Shown here one piece after another: positions 45,284 to 54,985 of a DNA stretch of 60,909 bases. The position numbers were made by a program, and so were the translations under genes. The notes below the pieces were generated by a model. The model searched no databases. It was given only the letters and a program-made list of their open reading frames with translations, and was not told the origin of the DNA. Numbering within the stretch: the first letter of the stretch is position 1; each line of letters begins with the position of its first letter. The stretch covers positions 1 to 60,909 of the forward strand of contig DATMBC010000063.1 in NCBI GenBank assembly GCA_035559435.1, in the 5' to 3' direction. The DNA comes from a bacterium (lineage in GTDB: Bacteria; Zixibacteria; MSB-5A5; WJJR01).

Positions 45284-45979
45284 ATGCGCTCAGCCCGCGG
45301 ACCCGTCATCACCATCGATGGCCCCGCCGGCTCCGGCAAGTCCACCACCGCCCGCCTGCTCGCCGCGCGTCTGGGATTTTCGTATCTCGACACCGGCGCG
45401 ATGTACCGCGCCGCCGCGTTGCTGGGCGACCGCCTCGGCACCCATCTGGGCGACGAGGGACAGGTGCAGGCGTTGCTCGACCGTCTTCATCTCGCCTTCG
45501 CCCCGCCTCACCCCGGCGATGACCGTCCGCGGGTTCTACTGGACGGGCATGACATCACCGACGCGATCCGCGATCCGAAGATCGATAAAATGGTCTCGCC
45601 GGTGGCGGCGCACCCGCTGATCCGCCGCCACATGGCGGCGCTGCAGCGCCGCTTCGCGCAGGACGGGAACGTGGTGCTGGAAGGACGCGACACCGGGACG
45701 GTGGTCTGCCCTGATGCCGATGTGAAAATCTATCTGGATGCCAATCTCGAGGAACGCGCCCGCCGCCGTATCACTCAGCGCGCCGAAGCCGCCTCCGAGG
45801 ACAGACTCGACAGGGAAGAGGCGGAACTCGACCGTCGCGACCGCGCCGATCGCGAACGCGCCGTCGGACCGCTGCGCATCCCCGATGACGCCATCGTCAT
45901 CGACACCTCCAACCTGACCATTGCCGACCAGGTCGAGCGGGCCTACCGCATATGCAAAGACCGTCTCCGTCTGTCCTGA
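45284..45979 (+). CDS. cmk: Cytidylate kinase
   Basis: 231 residues. P-loop PVITIDGPAGSGKSTTARLLA, then FSYLDTGAMYRAAAL, NMP-binding VVLEGRDTGTVVCPDADVKIYL and EERARRRITQ. Phosphorylates CMP and dCMP. ATG 45284 starts the P-loop neatly; GTG 45266 in frame would add six residues and has no better site. First of cmk-plsC; rpsA comes later in the same direction, the usual cmk/plsC/rpsA order with an insert. Confidence 0.95.
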   Translation: MRSARGPVITIDGPAGSGKSTTARLLAARLGFSYLDTGAMYRAAALLGDRLGTHLGDEGQVQALLDRLHLAFAPPHPGDDRPRVLLDGHDITDAIRDPKIDKMVSPVAAHPLIRRHMAALQRRFAQDGNVVLEGRDTGTVVCPDADVKIYLDANLEERARRRITQRAEAASEDRLDREEAELDRRDRADRERAVGPLRIPDDAIVIDTSNLTIADQVERAYRICKDRLRLS

Positions 45980-46010
45980 TCGCCATCGGGTCGCGGCATT
46001 GGGCCTGACC

Positions 46011-46652
46011 ATGCGCCCCATCTACCGGACCATACTCGCCGTTGCCCGAATCGTCTACCATCTGCTCTGGTGGCCGCGGTTCTCCGGCCGTGAGAACCTG
46101 CCGAGCGGGCCGTTTCTGCTTTGCGCCAATCATCGCTCCTGGTTCGATCCGCCGCTGCTGGCGCTCCTGGTCTCCCGCGAAGTCGGTTTCCTCGCCAAGG
46201 CGGAACTGTTCAAGAATCCTCTCTTCGGCAGACTCATCTGGACCATCAACGCCCGCCCGATTCGCCGCGGCGTGGTCGACCGCGCCGCCATCGACCATGT
46301 GATCGGCCTGCTGAAGGACAATCGACCGGTGGTCGCCTTCCCCGAGGGCACCCGCTCGCGCGACGGGCAGATGCAGCCACCCAAACCCGGCATCGGCATG
46401 ATGGCCCGTCTGGCGGCGGTGCCGGTCGTGCCGGTCTATATCTCCGGCTCCCACAAGCTCGCGCGCCGCCTCTTCCATTGGGGACGTCTGCGCGTCCGTA
46501 TTGGCGATCCGATTCCGGTCTCGGAAGTCCTCTCGTTTGCCGACGACAAGGACGGATATCGTCGACTATCCCGCCGGATCATGGAGCGTATCTGCGCCCT
46601 GTCCGATGATCCCGAACACGACCGCGCCACCGCACTGGCCGCGGAATCCTGA
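46011..46652 (+). CDS. plsC: 1-acyl-sn-glycerol-3-phosphate acyltransferase
   Basis: 213 residues. Motif I LLCANHRSWFDPPLL (HX4D), motif II around ARPIRRGVVD, motif III VVAFPEGTRSRDGQMQ and motif IV VPVVPVYISGS. N-terminal membrane-contact helix (YRTILAVARIVYHLLWW). Makes phosphatidic acid from lysophosphatidic acid at the inner membrane. It starts 31 bases after cmk. Confidence 0.93.
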   Translation: MRPIYRTILAVARIVYHLLWWPRFSGRENLPSGPFLLCANHRSWFDPPLLALLVSREVGFLAKAELFKNPLFGRLIWTINARPIRRGVVDRAAIDHVIGLLKDNRPVVAFPEGTRSRDGQMQPPKPGIGMMARLAAVPVVPVYISGSHKLARRLFHWGRLRVRIGDPIPVSEVLSFADDKDGYRRLSRRIMERICALSDDPEHDRATALAAES

Positions 46653-46668
46653 CCCCGGGTCGGCAGAT

Positions 46669-46700
46669 TTGACAGATTGTCCGGCCCTGTCTTCGCAAAT
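46669..46700 (+). promoter_or_regulatory. Weak candidate promoter before the DUF5916 gene
   Basis: TTGACA at 46669-46674 is a perfect -35 box, but about 17-18 bases on only TCGCAAAT-like sequence serves as -10. The gene starts at 46787. Confidence 0.3.
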
Positions 46701-46786
46701 GTGAAACCTGTCACAACGTCGGCCGTACTTGGGTTACATCCGCTGGCGGCAATGGGACGCCGGCAACGTTCGCCAACGAGGCCCGC

Positions 46787-49102
46787 ATGTTGAACCCGTA
46801 TCCAGTCATTCGACGGCCATTGATCCCGTTCTGGCCGCTTCTAATCATCGTCATTCTCGCCGCCGCGCCGGCCCCGGCGCAGACATCCTGGACTCCGCAA
46901 CGCCTCCCGCGCCTGGCCATCACCCGCGCCGTCGGCGACATCAAACTCGATGGACGTCTCGATGACGCCGGCTGGCGCAACGCCGCGCGCGCAACCAGCT
47001 TTGTCGAACACGAGCCGGGCGATCAAACCCGGCCGCCGGTGGCGACCGTGGCCCTGGTCACCTATGACGACAGCCGGTTCTATGTCGCCTTTGTCTGCGA
47101 GGACGATCCCCGGCAGGTGCGCGCCTCGTTCTGCGAGCGCGACCGTATCTGGGACGACGACAATGTCGGCATCCTCCTTGACACCTACGGCGACGCCGCC
47201 TGGGCCTATGAACTCATGATCAATCCCTATGGCATTCAGGGTGACCTGCTCTATTCGCGCGAAGGGGGCGAGGACGAGGGATACAACATGATCTGGGAGA
47301 GCGCCGGTCAGATGACCGACAGCGGTTACCAGGTCGAGGTCGCCATTCCCTTCGCCAGTCTGCGGTTCCCCGCCGCACCGCAACAGTCATGGCGGATGGA
47401 TTTCTGGCGCAATTATCCCCGCGAGGTCCGCCGCCAGTTTTCCTGGGCGCAGTATGATCGCGATGAACCCTGTTGGCCCTGCCAGTGGGGAACGGTGGAG
47501 GGAATGGCAAACATCGTGCCCGGACGCGGCATCGAGCTGCTGCCGTCGGCCATCGGCTATCAGAGCGGTTTGCGCAACGACGTCACCGGCCACGTCGACA
47601 ACGCCGATCCCGACGGCGAGCTTTCCCTCAATGGCAAATATGCCATCACCTCCGGCGTGACCGTCGAAGCCACGGTCAATCCCGATTTCAGCCAGATCGA
47701 GTCCGACGCCGCCCAGATCGATGTCAACTCCGCCTTCGCGCTCGACTACCCGGAACGGCGGCCGTTTTTCCAGGAGGGCAGCGATCTTTTCCTGACGCCC
47801 TTTCGCACCGTCTACACCCGGATGATCAACGATCCCCGGGCGGCGGTGAAGCTGGTCGGCCGCTTAAACCGGTTGAGCATCGGCTACCTCTCCGCCTACG
47901 ATGAGCACTCGCCGATCATCGTGCCGTTCGAGGAGTTCAGTCGCAGCGTCCCCTCGCGGCTCAGCCCGAAGAGCGTCTCCAACATCTTGCGCGCCCGCCG
48001 CGCCTTCGGCACCGATTCGTATGTGGGCCTGGTCGCCACCGACCGTCACCTCGACGGCGGCGGCCACAGCGCCCTGGCCGGGATCGACGGCGAAATTCGC
48101 TTCCTCAAGAACTACCAGTTCCGTCTGCACATCGTCGGCACCAGCACCGAGGAACCCGACGATTCGGCGATGAGCGCCTCCTTCGGGGATTTCCGGTTCG
48201 ACAACGGCCGTCACACCGCCGCCTTCGATGGTGAGTCGTTCACCGGCCATGCGCTTCACGCCCGCGTCGAGCGTTCCGGACGGCACTTCTCATCGGAGAT
48301 CTACTACAGCGAGCGCAGCCCGTCCTTCCGCGCCGACAACGGCTTCGAGCCCGCCAACGACCAGCGCAAGGCCGAGGCGGCGTTTGGCTATGAGTTTTTC
48401 CCCACACACGGCCCGCTCACGCGTTGGTATCCCGAGGTCTCGTTCTACCGCCAGTGGAACTTCAACGGCCGGCGCAAGGCGGAGAGAGTTGAAGTGGAAG
48501 TTGGTTCCACGCTGAAGTGGGCGCAGATTCTGCTCGTCGTCGCCGGGGCCCACGGCAGCGAGCGTTACCGCGACCTCTGGTTTGACAACATGTGGAACGT
48601 GGGTTTTGCCTGCAAGAGCCGTCCCAGCAACCTGCTGGCATTCGGCACGGAGATCACCTACGGCGACGAGATCGCCCGCGGCGCGCGCGTCCGCGGACGC
48701 GAGTTGGCCTTCGAGCCCGCGCTGGATCTGAAGCCCAGCGACCGACTGCTGATTGAAAACTCCATCCAGTACGTGCACAGCGCCAACCCCGACACCGACC
48801 AACGTCTCTACCGCGAGACCGTGGCGCGCACCCGTCTCACCTATCAGTTCACACGGCGCCTTTCCGGACGCGTGATCGTCCAGTATGTCGACAGCCGCGA
48901 CTGGACCGACCCCTGCGCCGAGCGCCACTGGCAGGTTGATCCGCTGGTGACCTATCGCGTCAATTCGTTCTCCATGGTCTACGCGGGCTCGACCCACAAC
49001 TACGATGACCTCGCCGCCGACGATGGCGATTCCGACACCACCGACTGGTCGCTGGCCTCACGCCAATTCTTCCTCAAGGTCCAATACCTCTTCCAGCTCT
49101 AA
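46787..49102 (+). CDS. DUF5916 outer-membrane protein with N-terminal carbohydrate-binding-like domain
   Basis: 771 residues. A signal peptide (about 1-31, ending APAPAQ). Residues about 43-240 form a CBM9-like domain: ITRAVGDIKLDGRLDDAGWRNAARATSFV, then WDDDNVGILLDTYGD and YQVEVAIPFASLRFP, as in DUF5916 proteins. The rest is an outer-membrane beta-barrel with DYPERRPFFQEGSDLF and many alternating aromatic strands, ending in VQYLFQL. DUF5916 proteins are common in FCB bacteria, and their function is unsettled; polysaccharide binding or uptake is the usual guess. It lies between plsC and rpsA. Confidence 0.87.
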   Translation: MLNPYPVIRRPLIPFWPLLIIVILAAAPAPAQTSWTPQRLPRLAITRAVGDIKLDGRLDDAGWRNAARATSFVEHEPGDQTRPPVATVALVTYDDSRFYVAFVCEDDPRQVRASFCERDRIWDDDNVGILLDTYGDAAWAYELMINPYGIQGDLLYSREGGEDEGYNMIWESAGQMTDSGYQVEVAIPFASLRFPAAPQQSWRMDFWRNYPREVRRQFSWAQYDRDEPCWPCQWGTVEGMANIVPGRGIELLPSAIGYQSGLRNDVTGHVDNADPDGELSLNGKYAITSGVTVEATVNPDFSQIESDAAQIDVNSAFALDYPERRPFFQEGSDLFLTPFRTVYTRMINDPRAAVKLVGRLNRLSIGYLSAYDEHSPIIVPFEEFSRSVPSRLSPKSVSNILRARRAFGTDSYVGLVATDRHLDGGGHSALAGIDGEIRFLKNYQFRLHIVGTSTEEPDDSAMSASFGDFRFDNGRHTAAFDGESFTGHALHARVERSGRHFSSEIYYSERSPSFRADNGFEPANDQRKAEAAFGYEFFPTHGPLTRWYPEVSFYRQWNFNGRRKAERVEVEVGSTLKWAQILLVVAGAHGSERYRDLWFDNMWNVGFACKSRPSNLLAFGTEITYGDEIARGARVRGRELAFEPALDLKPSDRLLIENSIQYVHSANPDTDQRLYRETVARTRLTYQFTRRLSGRVIVQYVDSRDWTDPCAERHWQVDPLVTYRVNSFSMVYAGSTHNYDDLAADDGDSDTTDWSLASRQFFLKVQYLFQL

Positions 49103-49474
49103 CGCCAGGCCGCGGGGCTTTCAATCGCCTGACGCCATCAACCGACACACCATGCCGCCCCCGGGAGGGCTCGCCTCCCGGTGAGCCGCCGCCGCATGAG
49201 TGCCCAGTAACATCCACGTCCGATCCCTTCCCCCACACGGATCCGCGCATCGCCACCCATCGCGCCCACAATCCGCGGCGGCTCCGCAGGAGCGTCGCCC
49301 TCCCGAATCGTTTCTGTGCCCATTCCCCGGCCAAAGGGCCTTCACCCCCTTGTCCCGTCCCAATTTTCCGCTTGGCTGGATCGCGTCTATGCCCCATCTT
49401 AGAGGGCTTTTTGCTTTCCGCAAAACGCCGCCCTAACGGGCGAATGCTGATCCATGTTTGGAGGATCCACCTCA
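49103..49474. other. Spacer before rpsA
   Basis: About 370 bases with no gene. It holds degenerate GGGGCTTTCA/GCGCC and AAGGGCCTTCACCCCCTTG repeat remnants (about 49110 and 49333), and ribosome site TTGGAGGA (49458-49465) for the S1 start. Confidence 0.5.
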
Positions 49475-51445
49475 GTGCCAACCAAATCCACCAAGACCAC
49501 CGCCGAGGCCGAAGAGGCCAAAGGCACAACCGCCAAGGGCCGCGCCAAAAAGACCGACGCCGCCGCCCCGAGCGCCCGTACCCGTAAGAAGGTCACCGAG
49601 GTCAAGACCGAAGGTCTGGCCGCCGGTTCGACCCGCAAGACCAAGTCCCTGCGCCGCGCCGAAGAGGGCTACCAGGCCCCGGCCATGGCCGCCGTCGCCG
49701 AGAAGGAGGAGATCTACGCCCCCGATCTCGACGATGAAGAGTTTACCCCCGATGACGACGCCCGCATGGAGGAGATGTACCAGACCACCATCTCCGAACT
49801 GAAGGAGGGCGAAGTTGTCAAGGGACGTGTCCAGGCCGTCGGCCGCGATGTCGTCATCGTCGACGTCGGCTTCAAATCCGAAGGCGCCATTCCGATCACC
49901 GAATTCTCCGAGCCGCTCAACGTCAAAGTCGGCCAGGAGATCGAGGTCTTCCTCGAGGCGGTCGAGGACCAGGAAGGCCAGCTGGTGCTCTCCAAGAGCA
50001 AGGCCGACTTCCTGCGCGTCTGGGACAAGATCCGCGACGCCCATGATCAGGGCGCGATTGTCGATGGCCGCATCGTCCGCCGCATCAAGGGCGGGCTGGT
50101 GGTCGATCTGTTCGGCGTCGAGGCCTTCCTGCCCGGCTCGCAGGTCGCGTTGCGCCAGGTGCCCGACTTCGACTCGCTTTTGAATCAGACGTTGCCGATG
50201 AAGATCATCAAGCTCAACAAAACCCGCCGCAACATCGTCGTCTCCCGCCGCGTCGTGCTCGAAACCGAGCGCGATGTCATGCGCGAGAAGGTCCTGACGC
50301 AGATTTCCGCCGGCGAAATCCGCCGCGGTCGCGTCAAGAACATCACCGACTTCGGCGTCTTCATCGATCTGGGCGGCGTCGACGGCCTCCTGCACATCAC
50401 CGACATGTCCTGGGGACGGATCCGTCATCCTTCCGAAATCGTCTCGGTCGGCGACGAAATCGACGTCAAGATCCTCGACTTCGACGCCAAGACCCACCGC
50501 ATCTCTCTCGGCCTCAAGCAACTGACCGCCCACCCGTGGGAGAACATCGAATCCAAATACCCGGTCGGCTCCCGTGTCACCGGACGCGTCGTCTCGATCA
50601 CCGATTACGGCGCCTTCGTCGAGCTGGAGAAGGGCGTTGAGGGGCTGGTGCACATCTCCGAGATGTCCTGGACCCATCATGTCCGTCACCCCTCCAAGCT
50701 GGTGCAGGTCGGCGACACCGTCGAGGCGATGGTCCTCAACGTCGACCGCGAGCATCAGAAGATTTCGCTGGGCATCAAGCAGCTGGAACCCGATCCCTGG
50801 TCGACCGTCGAGCAGCGCTACCCGATCGGCACCCGGCACGAGGGACGGGTGCGCAACCTGACGGCCTTCGGCGCCTTTGTCGAGCTTGAGGACGGCATCG
50901 ATGGCCTCGTGCACATCAGCGACCTCTCCTGGACCCGCCGCGTCCAGCACCCCTCCGAGATCATGAAGAAGGGGGATCTGGTGCAGGTGGTCATCCTCAA
51001 CATCGATGTCGAAAACCGCAAGATCTCGCTCGGCCACAAGCAGGTGCACGATGATCCGTGGCCGAACTTCCACGAGCGCTTCCGCGTCGGCAACGAGATG
51101 CAGGGCAAGATCGTCCGCATGCTCGAACGCGGCGTCGTGGTCGAAGTCGACGGCGATGTCGAGGGGTTTGTCCCGCTCAATCAACTCGGCAAGAAGGACC
51201 TGGAGAAGCCCGAAGACGCCTTCAAACTGGGCGACATCCTCGGGCTGAAGGTGATCGAGTTCGATCCGACCAACCGCCGCATCGTGCTGTCGGTGGATGC
51301 CTACTACAAGGATCGCGACCGCGCCGAACTCGAGGCCTACCTGGCAGCGCATCCGACCGTCGCCGCGACCGTGGGCGAAACCGCTACGGTCAAAAGCGCC
51401 GAGCCGGAAGCCCCGGCGGAGCCCGAAACCCCCGCCGAAGCGTAA
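49475..51445 (+). CDS. rpsA: 30S ribosomal protein S1
   Basis: 656 residues with six S1/OB repeats: GEVVKGRVQAVGRDVVIVDVG, GAIVDGRIVRRIKGGLVVDLF, GEIRRGRVKNITDFGVFIDLG, GSRVTGRVVSITDYGAFVELE, GTRHEGRVRNLTAFGAFVELE and GNEMQGKIVRMLERGVVVEVD. Repeats 3 to 5 carry HIT/HIS-DMSW type endings typical of bona fide S1. The start GTG 49475 follows TTGGAGGA by 9 bases; ATG 49454 lies upstream of that site. The first about 95 residues are Lys/Ala/Thr/Glu-rich and probably disordered. Unwinds and recruits mRNA on the 30S subunit. Confidence 0.95.
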   Translation: MPTKSTKTTAEAEEAKGTTAKGRAKKTDAAAPSARTRKKVTEVKTEGLAAGSTRKTKSLRRAEEGYQAPAMAAVAEKEEIYAPDLDDEEFTPDDDARMEEMYQTTISELKEGEVVKGRVQAVGRDVVIVDVGFKSEGAIPITEFSEPLNVKVGQEIEVFLEAVEDQEGQLVLSKSKADFLRVWDKIRDAHDQGAIVDGRIVRRIKGGLVVDLFGVEAFLPGSQVALRQVPDFDSLLNQTLPMKIIKLNKTRRNIVVSRRVVLETERDVMREKVLTQISAGEIRRGRVKNITDFGVFIDLGGVDGLLHITDMSWGRIRHPSEIVSVGDEIDVKILDFDAKTHRISLGLKQLTAHPWENIESKYPVGSRVTGRVVSITDYGAFVELEKGVEGLVHISEMSWTHHVRHPSKLVQVGDTVEAMVLNVDREHQKISLGIKQLEPDPWSTVEQRYPIGTRHEGRVRNLTAFGAFVELEDGIDGLVHISDLSWTRRVQHPSEIMKKGDLVQVVILNIDVENRKISLGHKQVHDDPWPNFHERFRVGNEMQGKIVRMLERGVVVEVDGDVEGFVPLNQLGKKDLEKPEDAFKLGDILGLKVIEFDPTNRRIVLSVDAYYKDRDRAELEAYLAAHPTVAATVGETATVKSAEPEAPAEPETPAEA

Positions 51446-51529
51446 TCACATTCCCGCATCACCCAGGGCCGCCGAACCGAAAAGGTCCGGCGGCCTTGTC
51501 ATTTACGGCTCAGCTTCCCATCCGCCGGA

Positions 51530-51550
51530 CAAGGGGCTTCCAGCCCTTTG
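51530..51550. repeat. CAAGGGGCT hairpin repeat, copy 3
   Basis: CAAGGGGCT-TCC-AGCCCTTTG, one G-T wobble compared with copies 1 and 2, again preceded by CGCCGGA. Confidence 0.6.
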
Positions 51551-51596
51551 CTCCCCACGCTCGCCCTCCCCCAATCCAGAATTCATGCCGCAGTAG

Positions 51597-51615
51597 GGGC
51601 GTATTGCATACGCCC
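51597..51615. repeat. GGGCGTATTGCATACGCCC palindrome
   Basis: Perfect 8-bp stem with TGC loop inside CAGTAGGGGCGT, a short intergenic repeat seen in several bacterial groups. Only one copy was noticed here. Confidence 0.5.
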
Positions 51616-51814
51616 GTACGCGCTCACGACAATCGAATCCACTTCATACCCCGCCGCTCATTCCCCGTTCCGGGCGCTCCCCAACTTTCCCGCCCGATCC
51701 CGACTTTATTTTCGCATGGCAAAAAATCCGGAATATTCCCGCCCCCTCGTCTGTAAACCGGGCAGAGAACAGACGCAGTGCACCCCGTCCTCCGCGCACG
51801 AAAGGAGGCAGTCC

Positions 51815-54007
51815 ATGATCCGCCGCTGTCCGCTTGTGGCATGCGCCGTCGCCGTGGCGTTGCTTGTTGCCGTTCCGGCATCCGGCATGATTGTCATCAC
51901 CCCTCATGACGGTCAGACCTTCCCCCGTCACACCGTTCAGTTGGTCAAGCAGACGGTCGATGTCCGGCTGACCGACCGCGCCGCCGAAGTCTCGGTCGAG
52001 TGCGTTTATCACAATTCCTCCAACCGCGACCTGGAAGGGGAATGGATCTTCCCGCTGCCGCACGAGGCGGCGGTGGACAAGTTCTCGATGTTTGTCGGCG
52101 GCGAGGAGATCAAAGCCGAACTGCTTGACGCCGTCACCGCGCGCGGCGTCTATGAGTCGATCGTGCGGCGCACCCAGGACCCCGCGCTGCTGGAGTATGT
52201 CGACCGGCAGCTCCTGCGCGCGCGCATCTTTCCGATCGAAGCTCGCAAGGACGCCGCGGTGAAACTCTACTACACCCACCCGCTGGTGGCCGACTTCGGC
52301 GTCACCGATTTCGTTTTCCCGCTGTTCAATGAAACCTGGTCACCGCGCATCGTCGCCGAAGACAACCTGCGCGCCGAAAGCCGCCTGCGCATCGAGATCA
52401 ACACCGTCGGCACGCTCAAATCGGTCACCGTTCCTACCCATGAGGTCGCCATCCGCCATTCCGACCCCCATCACGCCGTGGTGGAAGGGGATCTGGAAGA
52501 CCTGCGCGAGGCCGGTGACTTCCATCTGCTCTGCGCCTATGACAGCCGTGAAATTGCCGCGCAGTTTCTGACCACCGAAAACGAAGATGGCCGCTTCTTC
52601 ATGGGGATCATCGCCCCCGGCAACGCCGAGGGGCTGGCCACATTGCCCAAGGATGTGGTCTTCTGCTTCGACCGCTCTGGCAGCATGCAAGGGGAGAAGA
52701 TCGTCCAGGCCCGCAACGCCCTGCGCTTCTGCCTCGAAGGCCTCAATCCCGAAGACCGTTTCGCGGTGGTCTGGTTCAACGATGGCGTCGAAACCATCGC
52801 CGATCATCTGGTCCGCGCCGATGGCCCCGATCGCGCCGCGGCCCTCGACCGCCTCGCGGGACTCAGCGCCGATGGCGGCACCTTCATCGATGGCGCCCTG
52901 GCCCGCGCGCAGACGCTCTTCGAGGACAACGACCGTCCGAAGTATCTGGTGTTCCTCACCGATGGCCTGCCCACCGTCGGCGAACGCAATTCCGATCTCA
53001 TCACCCGCGCCGCGCGCGAGCGCAACGGCCTGCGCGCGCGCATCTTTACTTTCGGTGTCGGCTACGACTTGAACGCCGGTCTGCTCAACGATCTGGCGGA
53101 ACAGAACCATGGGTTCTCCTCCTATGTCGCGCCCGAAGAGGATGTCGAAATCGCCGTCTCCAACTTCTTCCGCAAGATGAGCCGTCCGGTCCTCTCCGAC
53201 TGCCGCCTCGAATTCGCGCCGGGGGTGGTCATCAATGATATGTATCCGGCGACTCTCCCCGACGTCTTCGCCGGCAGCGAGATCGTCGTCTATGGCCGCT
53301 TCCTCAACGACGCCGAAACCACCGTGCGTCTGCTTGGCACCCGTGGCGGCACGAAGGTCAATCACACCTTCCCCGCGGTCTTTAAGCCCAAACGCGATCA
53401 GTACCCGTTCATTGCCAAGTTGTGGGCGGGACGGCGCATCGGACATCTGCTCGACGCGATGCGCGTCTCCGGGGAAAGCCCGGAGATCAAAGATGAGGTT
53501 GTGCGGCTGTCGAAGACCTACGGCATCATGACGCCCTACACGTCGTTCCTGGCCGCCCCCGAAGAGGTGAAGGCCGCCATGAACATGACCACACCGCAGC
53601 GGGCCTTCGAATCCCATGGGTTGGCCGCCGGCACGCCGCAGGTCCTCTCTGCCATCGAAGCCAGCAAACTGAAGTCGTCGCCGCAGGTCGATTACTACCT
53701 CGCGCCGGCACAGGCCGATTATCTCACGGCGCCGGCCGCCAAGGCGGAGAAGGCCGTGTCCGGACGCCGCTTCACCCTGATCGATGGTGTCTGGACCGAC
53801 TGGAATGCCACTACCGCCGCTTTGGCCGTCAGCGATACCATCGTGGTCAAACCCTACTCGCCCGCCTACTTCCGGCTGTCACAAAACAAGGAAATCGCGG
53901 CGATCCTGTCTCTGGGTTCTAAGGTCAAGTTCTTGTGGAACAATGTGTTAATCAGGACTGACGAAAGCGGGGCTGAAGAGTGGAACAATAACTGGCCTCA
54001 ACTGTAA
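51815..54007 (+). CDS. VIT and von Willebrand factor A domain protein, secreted
   Basis: 730 residues. A signal peptide (about 1-24, ending VPASG). A VIT domain (about 35-160; VDVRLTDRAAEVSVECVYHNSS, LEGEWIFPLPHEAAV), a linker, then a vWA domain (about 275-440) with the MIDAS motif DVVFCFDRSGSMQGEK and later LVFLTDGLPTVGE. The C-terminal 200 residues are of unknown fold. This VIT-vWA layout is like inter-alpha-trypsin inhibitor heavy chain and Bacteroidetes/Planctomycete marine proteins; they bind metal-dependent ligands. AAAGGAGG ribosome site. Confidence 0.88.
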   Translation: MIRRCPLVACAVAVALLVAVPASGMIVITPHDGQTFPRHTVQLVKQTVDVRLTDRAAEVSVECVYHNSSNRDLEGEWIFPLPHEAAVDKFSMFVGGEEIKAELLDAVTARGVYESIVRRTQDPALLEYVDRQLLRARIFPIEARKDAAVKLYYTHPLVADFGVTDFVFPLFNETWSPRIVAEDNLRAESRLRIEINTVGTLKSVTVPTHEVAIRHSDPHHAVVEGDLEDLREAGDFHLLCAYDSREIAAQFLTTENEDGRFFMGIIAPGNAEGLATLPKDVVFCFDRSGSMQGEKIVQARNALRFCLEGLNPEDRFAVVWFNDGVETIADHLVRADGPDRAAALDRLAGLSADGGTFIDGALARAQTLFEDNDRPKYLVFLTDGLPTVGERNSDLITRAARERNGLRARIFTFGVGYDLNAGLLNDLAEQNHGFSSYVAPEEDVEIAVSNFFRKMSRPVLSDCRLEFAPGVVINDMYPATLPDVFAGSEIVVYGRFLNDAETTVRLLGTRGGTKVNHTFPAVFKPKRDQYPFIAKLWAGRRIGHLLDAMRVSGESPEIKDEVVRLSKTYGIMTPYTSFLAAPEEVKAAMNMTTPQRAFESHGLAAGTPQVLSAIEASKLKSSPQVDYYLAPAQADYLTAPAAKAEKAVSGRRFTLIDGVWTDWNATTAALAVSDTIVVKPYSPAYFRLSQNKEIAAILSLGSKVKFLWNNVLIRTDESGAEEWNNNWPQL

Positions 54008-54063
54008 TAGCTTATGCGAGCACAGTGCGGGGCAATACCACCTCCTTGTCCCGCTTCTGCACA

Positions 54064-54093
54064 ATCCCCGGGTCAATCCACCGACCCGGGGAT
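54064..54093 (+). terminator. Terminator after the vWA gene
   Basis: ATCCCCGGGTC, 8-nt loop, GACCCGGGGAT then TTCTCC; perfect 11-bp stem about 55 bases after the stop. Confidence 0.65.
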
Positions 54094-54155
54094 TTCTCCA
54101 TTCAGCGGACAGGGCAATCCGCCGCAGCGGAGAGCCTGCCCTTCCGTAGCGCCGC

Positions 54156-54743
54156 CTACCCCTGCGCCACCATCATCCCGCCCACCAACATGGCCGGCAA
54201 GCCCATCAGCACAAACCAGATGATGATTGAGACCACTAGGATCACACCCATGTAGGGCAGCCGTTGGTCCTCCGGTGTCTTCATCACATGCGGCAAACCG
54301 ACGTAGAACAAATAGAGCCCATAGAGCTCCACCAGGATCGCCAGCATGCCGAGAATCGGAATGAGCGTGACCACCGATGCCACCCAGTGGGGCGCCTGCG
54401 AGAAGGTCACGATCTTGAGGGCGTCGACGAATGACCCCTGCGACTTGAACGTGGGCGCCAGCTTCTGCGTGATGAAGGCGGTCACCGCCACAGCGATCAG
54501 CCCCAGCACATACGTGAAGACCATCATGAAAAGCAGCGTGCTGATCGCCGGACGCACCGACAGCCCGGTGAACGGAATCCCCTGCCCGAAGATCGTCCCC
54601 GAAATGAACCCGCACACCGGCCCGATCGCCGACAGCGGGATGATGTACTTCGTGTAGATCCCGGCGGTGCTCATCGCTTCCTGCGCGATCACCGGCCACT
54701 CCTGGCCGGGCCGCAGGGCAACGTTGATGACGCGCTGCAACAT
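54156..54743 (-). CDS. Yip1-family membrane protein
   Basis: 195 residues. Start MLQRVINVALRPGQEWPVIAQE is the typical Yip1 entry helix; then five membrane segments (YIIPLSAIGPVCGFISG, LLFMMVFTYVLGLIAVAVTAFI, ALKIVTFSQAPHWVASVVTLIPILGMLAILVELYGLYLFYVGLPHVM, GVILVVSIIIWFVLMGLPAMLVG). The role in bacteria is unknown. Reads convergently toward the vWA gene; the terminator at 54064 lies between. Confidence 0.82.
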   Translation of the reverse strand: MLQRVINVALRPGQEWPVIAQEAMSTAGIYTKYIIPLSAIGPVCGFISGTIFGQGIPFTGLSVRPAISTLLFMMVFTYVLGLIAVAVTAFITQKLAPTFKSQGSFVDALKIVTFSQAPHWVASVVTLIPILGMLAILVELYGLYLFYVGLPHVMKTPEDQRLPYMGVILVVSIIIWFVLMGLPAMLVGGMMVAQG

Positions 54744-54933
54744 GGCAAGACCCTCCGTGGTCGGCCCCTGTCAACGATCCCGTGCAACCGCAACAAGCCG
54801 GGCCCCGCAACATCTGTCAAGACGAATCCCCGCACCCGGAAGGCGATCCGACGCGGCGGATCGTCTTCCGTCTGCGATCTAACCGGGAGGACGAGGCTTC
54901 CGCCGAGCCTGCTCTTTGGCCGTAACGACCAAG

Positions 54934-54952
54934 GGCAGGTCTCAGACCTGCC
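54934..54952. repeat. GGCAGGTCTCAGACCTGCC palindrome
   Basis: Near-perfect 19-bp palindrome; a diverged form is at 10774-10791. Each lies within 420 bases of a copy of the 55-bp repeat. Confidence 0.5.
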
Positions 54953-54985
54953 ACCCGCGCACCAGACAACGTGATTCGCAAAGTT

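Larger units (their letters stand above)
51446..51814. other. Repeat-bearing spacer after rpsA
   Basis: About 370 bases. It contains an AGGGCCGCCGAACC/GGTCCGGCGGCCTT hairpin (about 51469-51501) as likely rpsA terminator, a CAAGGGGCT repeat (51530-51550), the GGGCGTAT-TGC-ATACGCCC palindrome (51597-51615) and an AT-rich patch near 51700-51740 where a promoter for the next gene could lie. Ribosome site AAAGGAGG precedes 51815. Confidence 0.55.
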
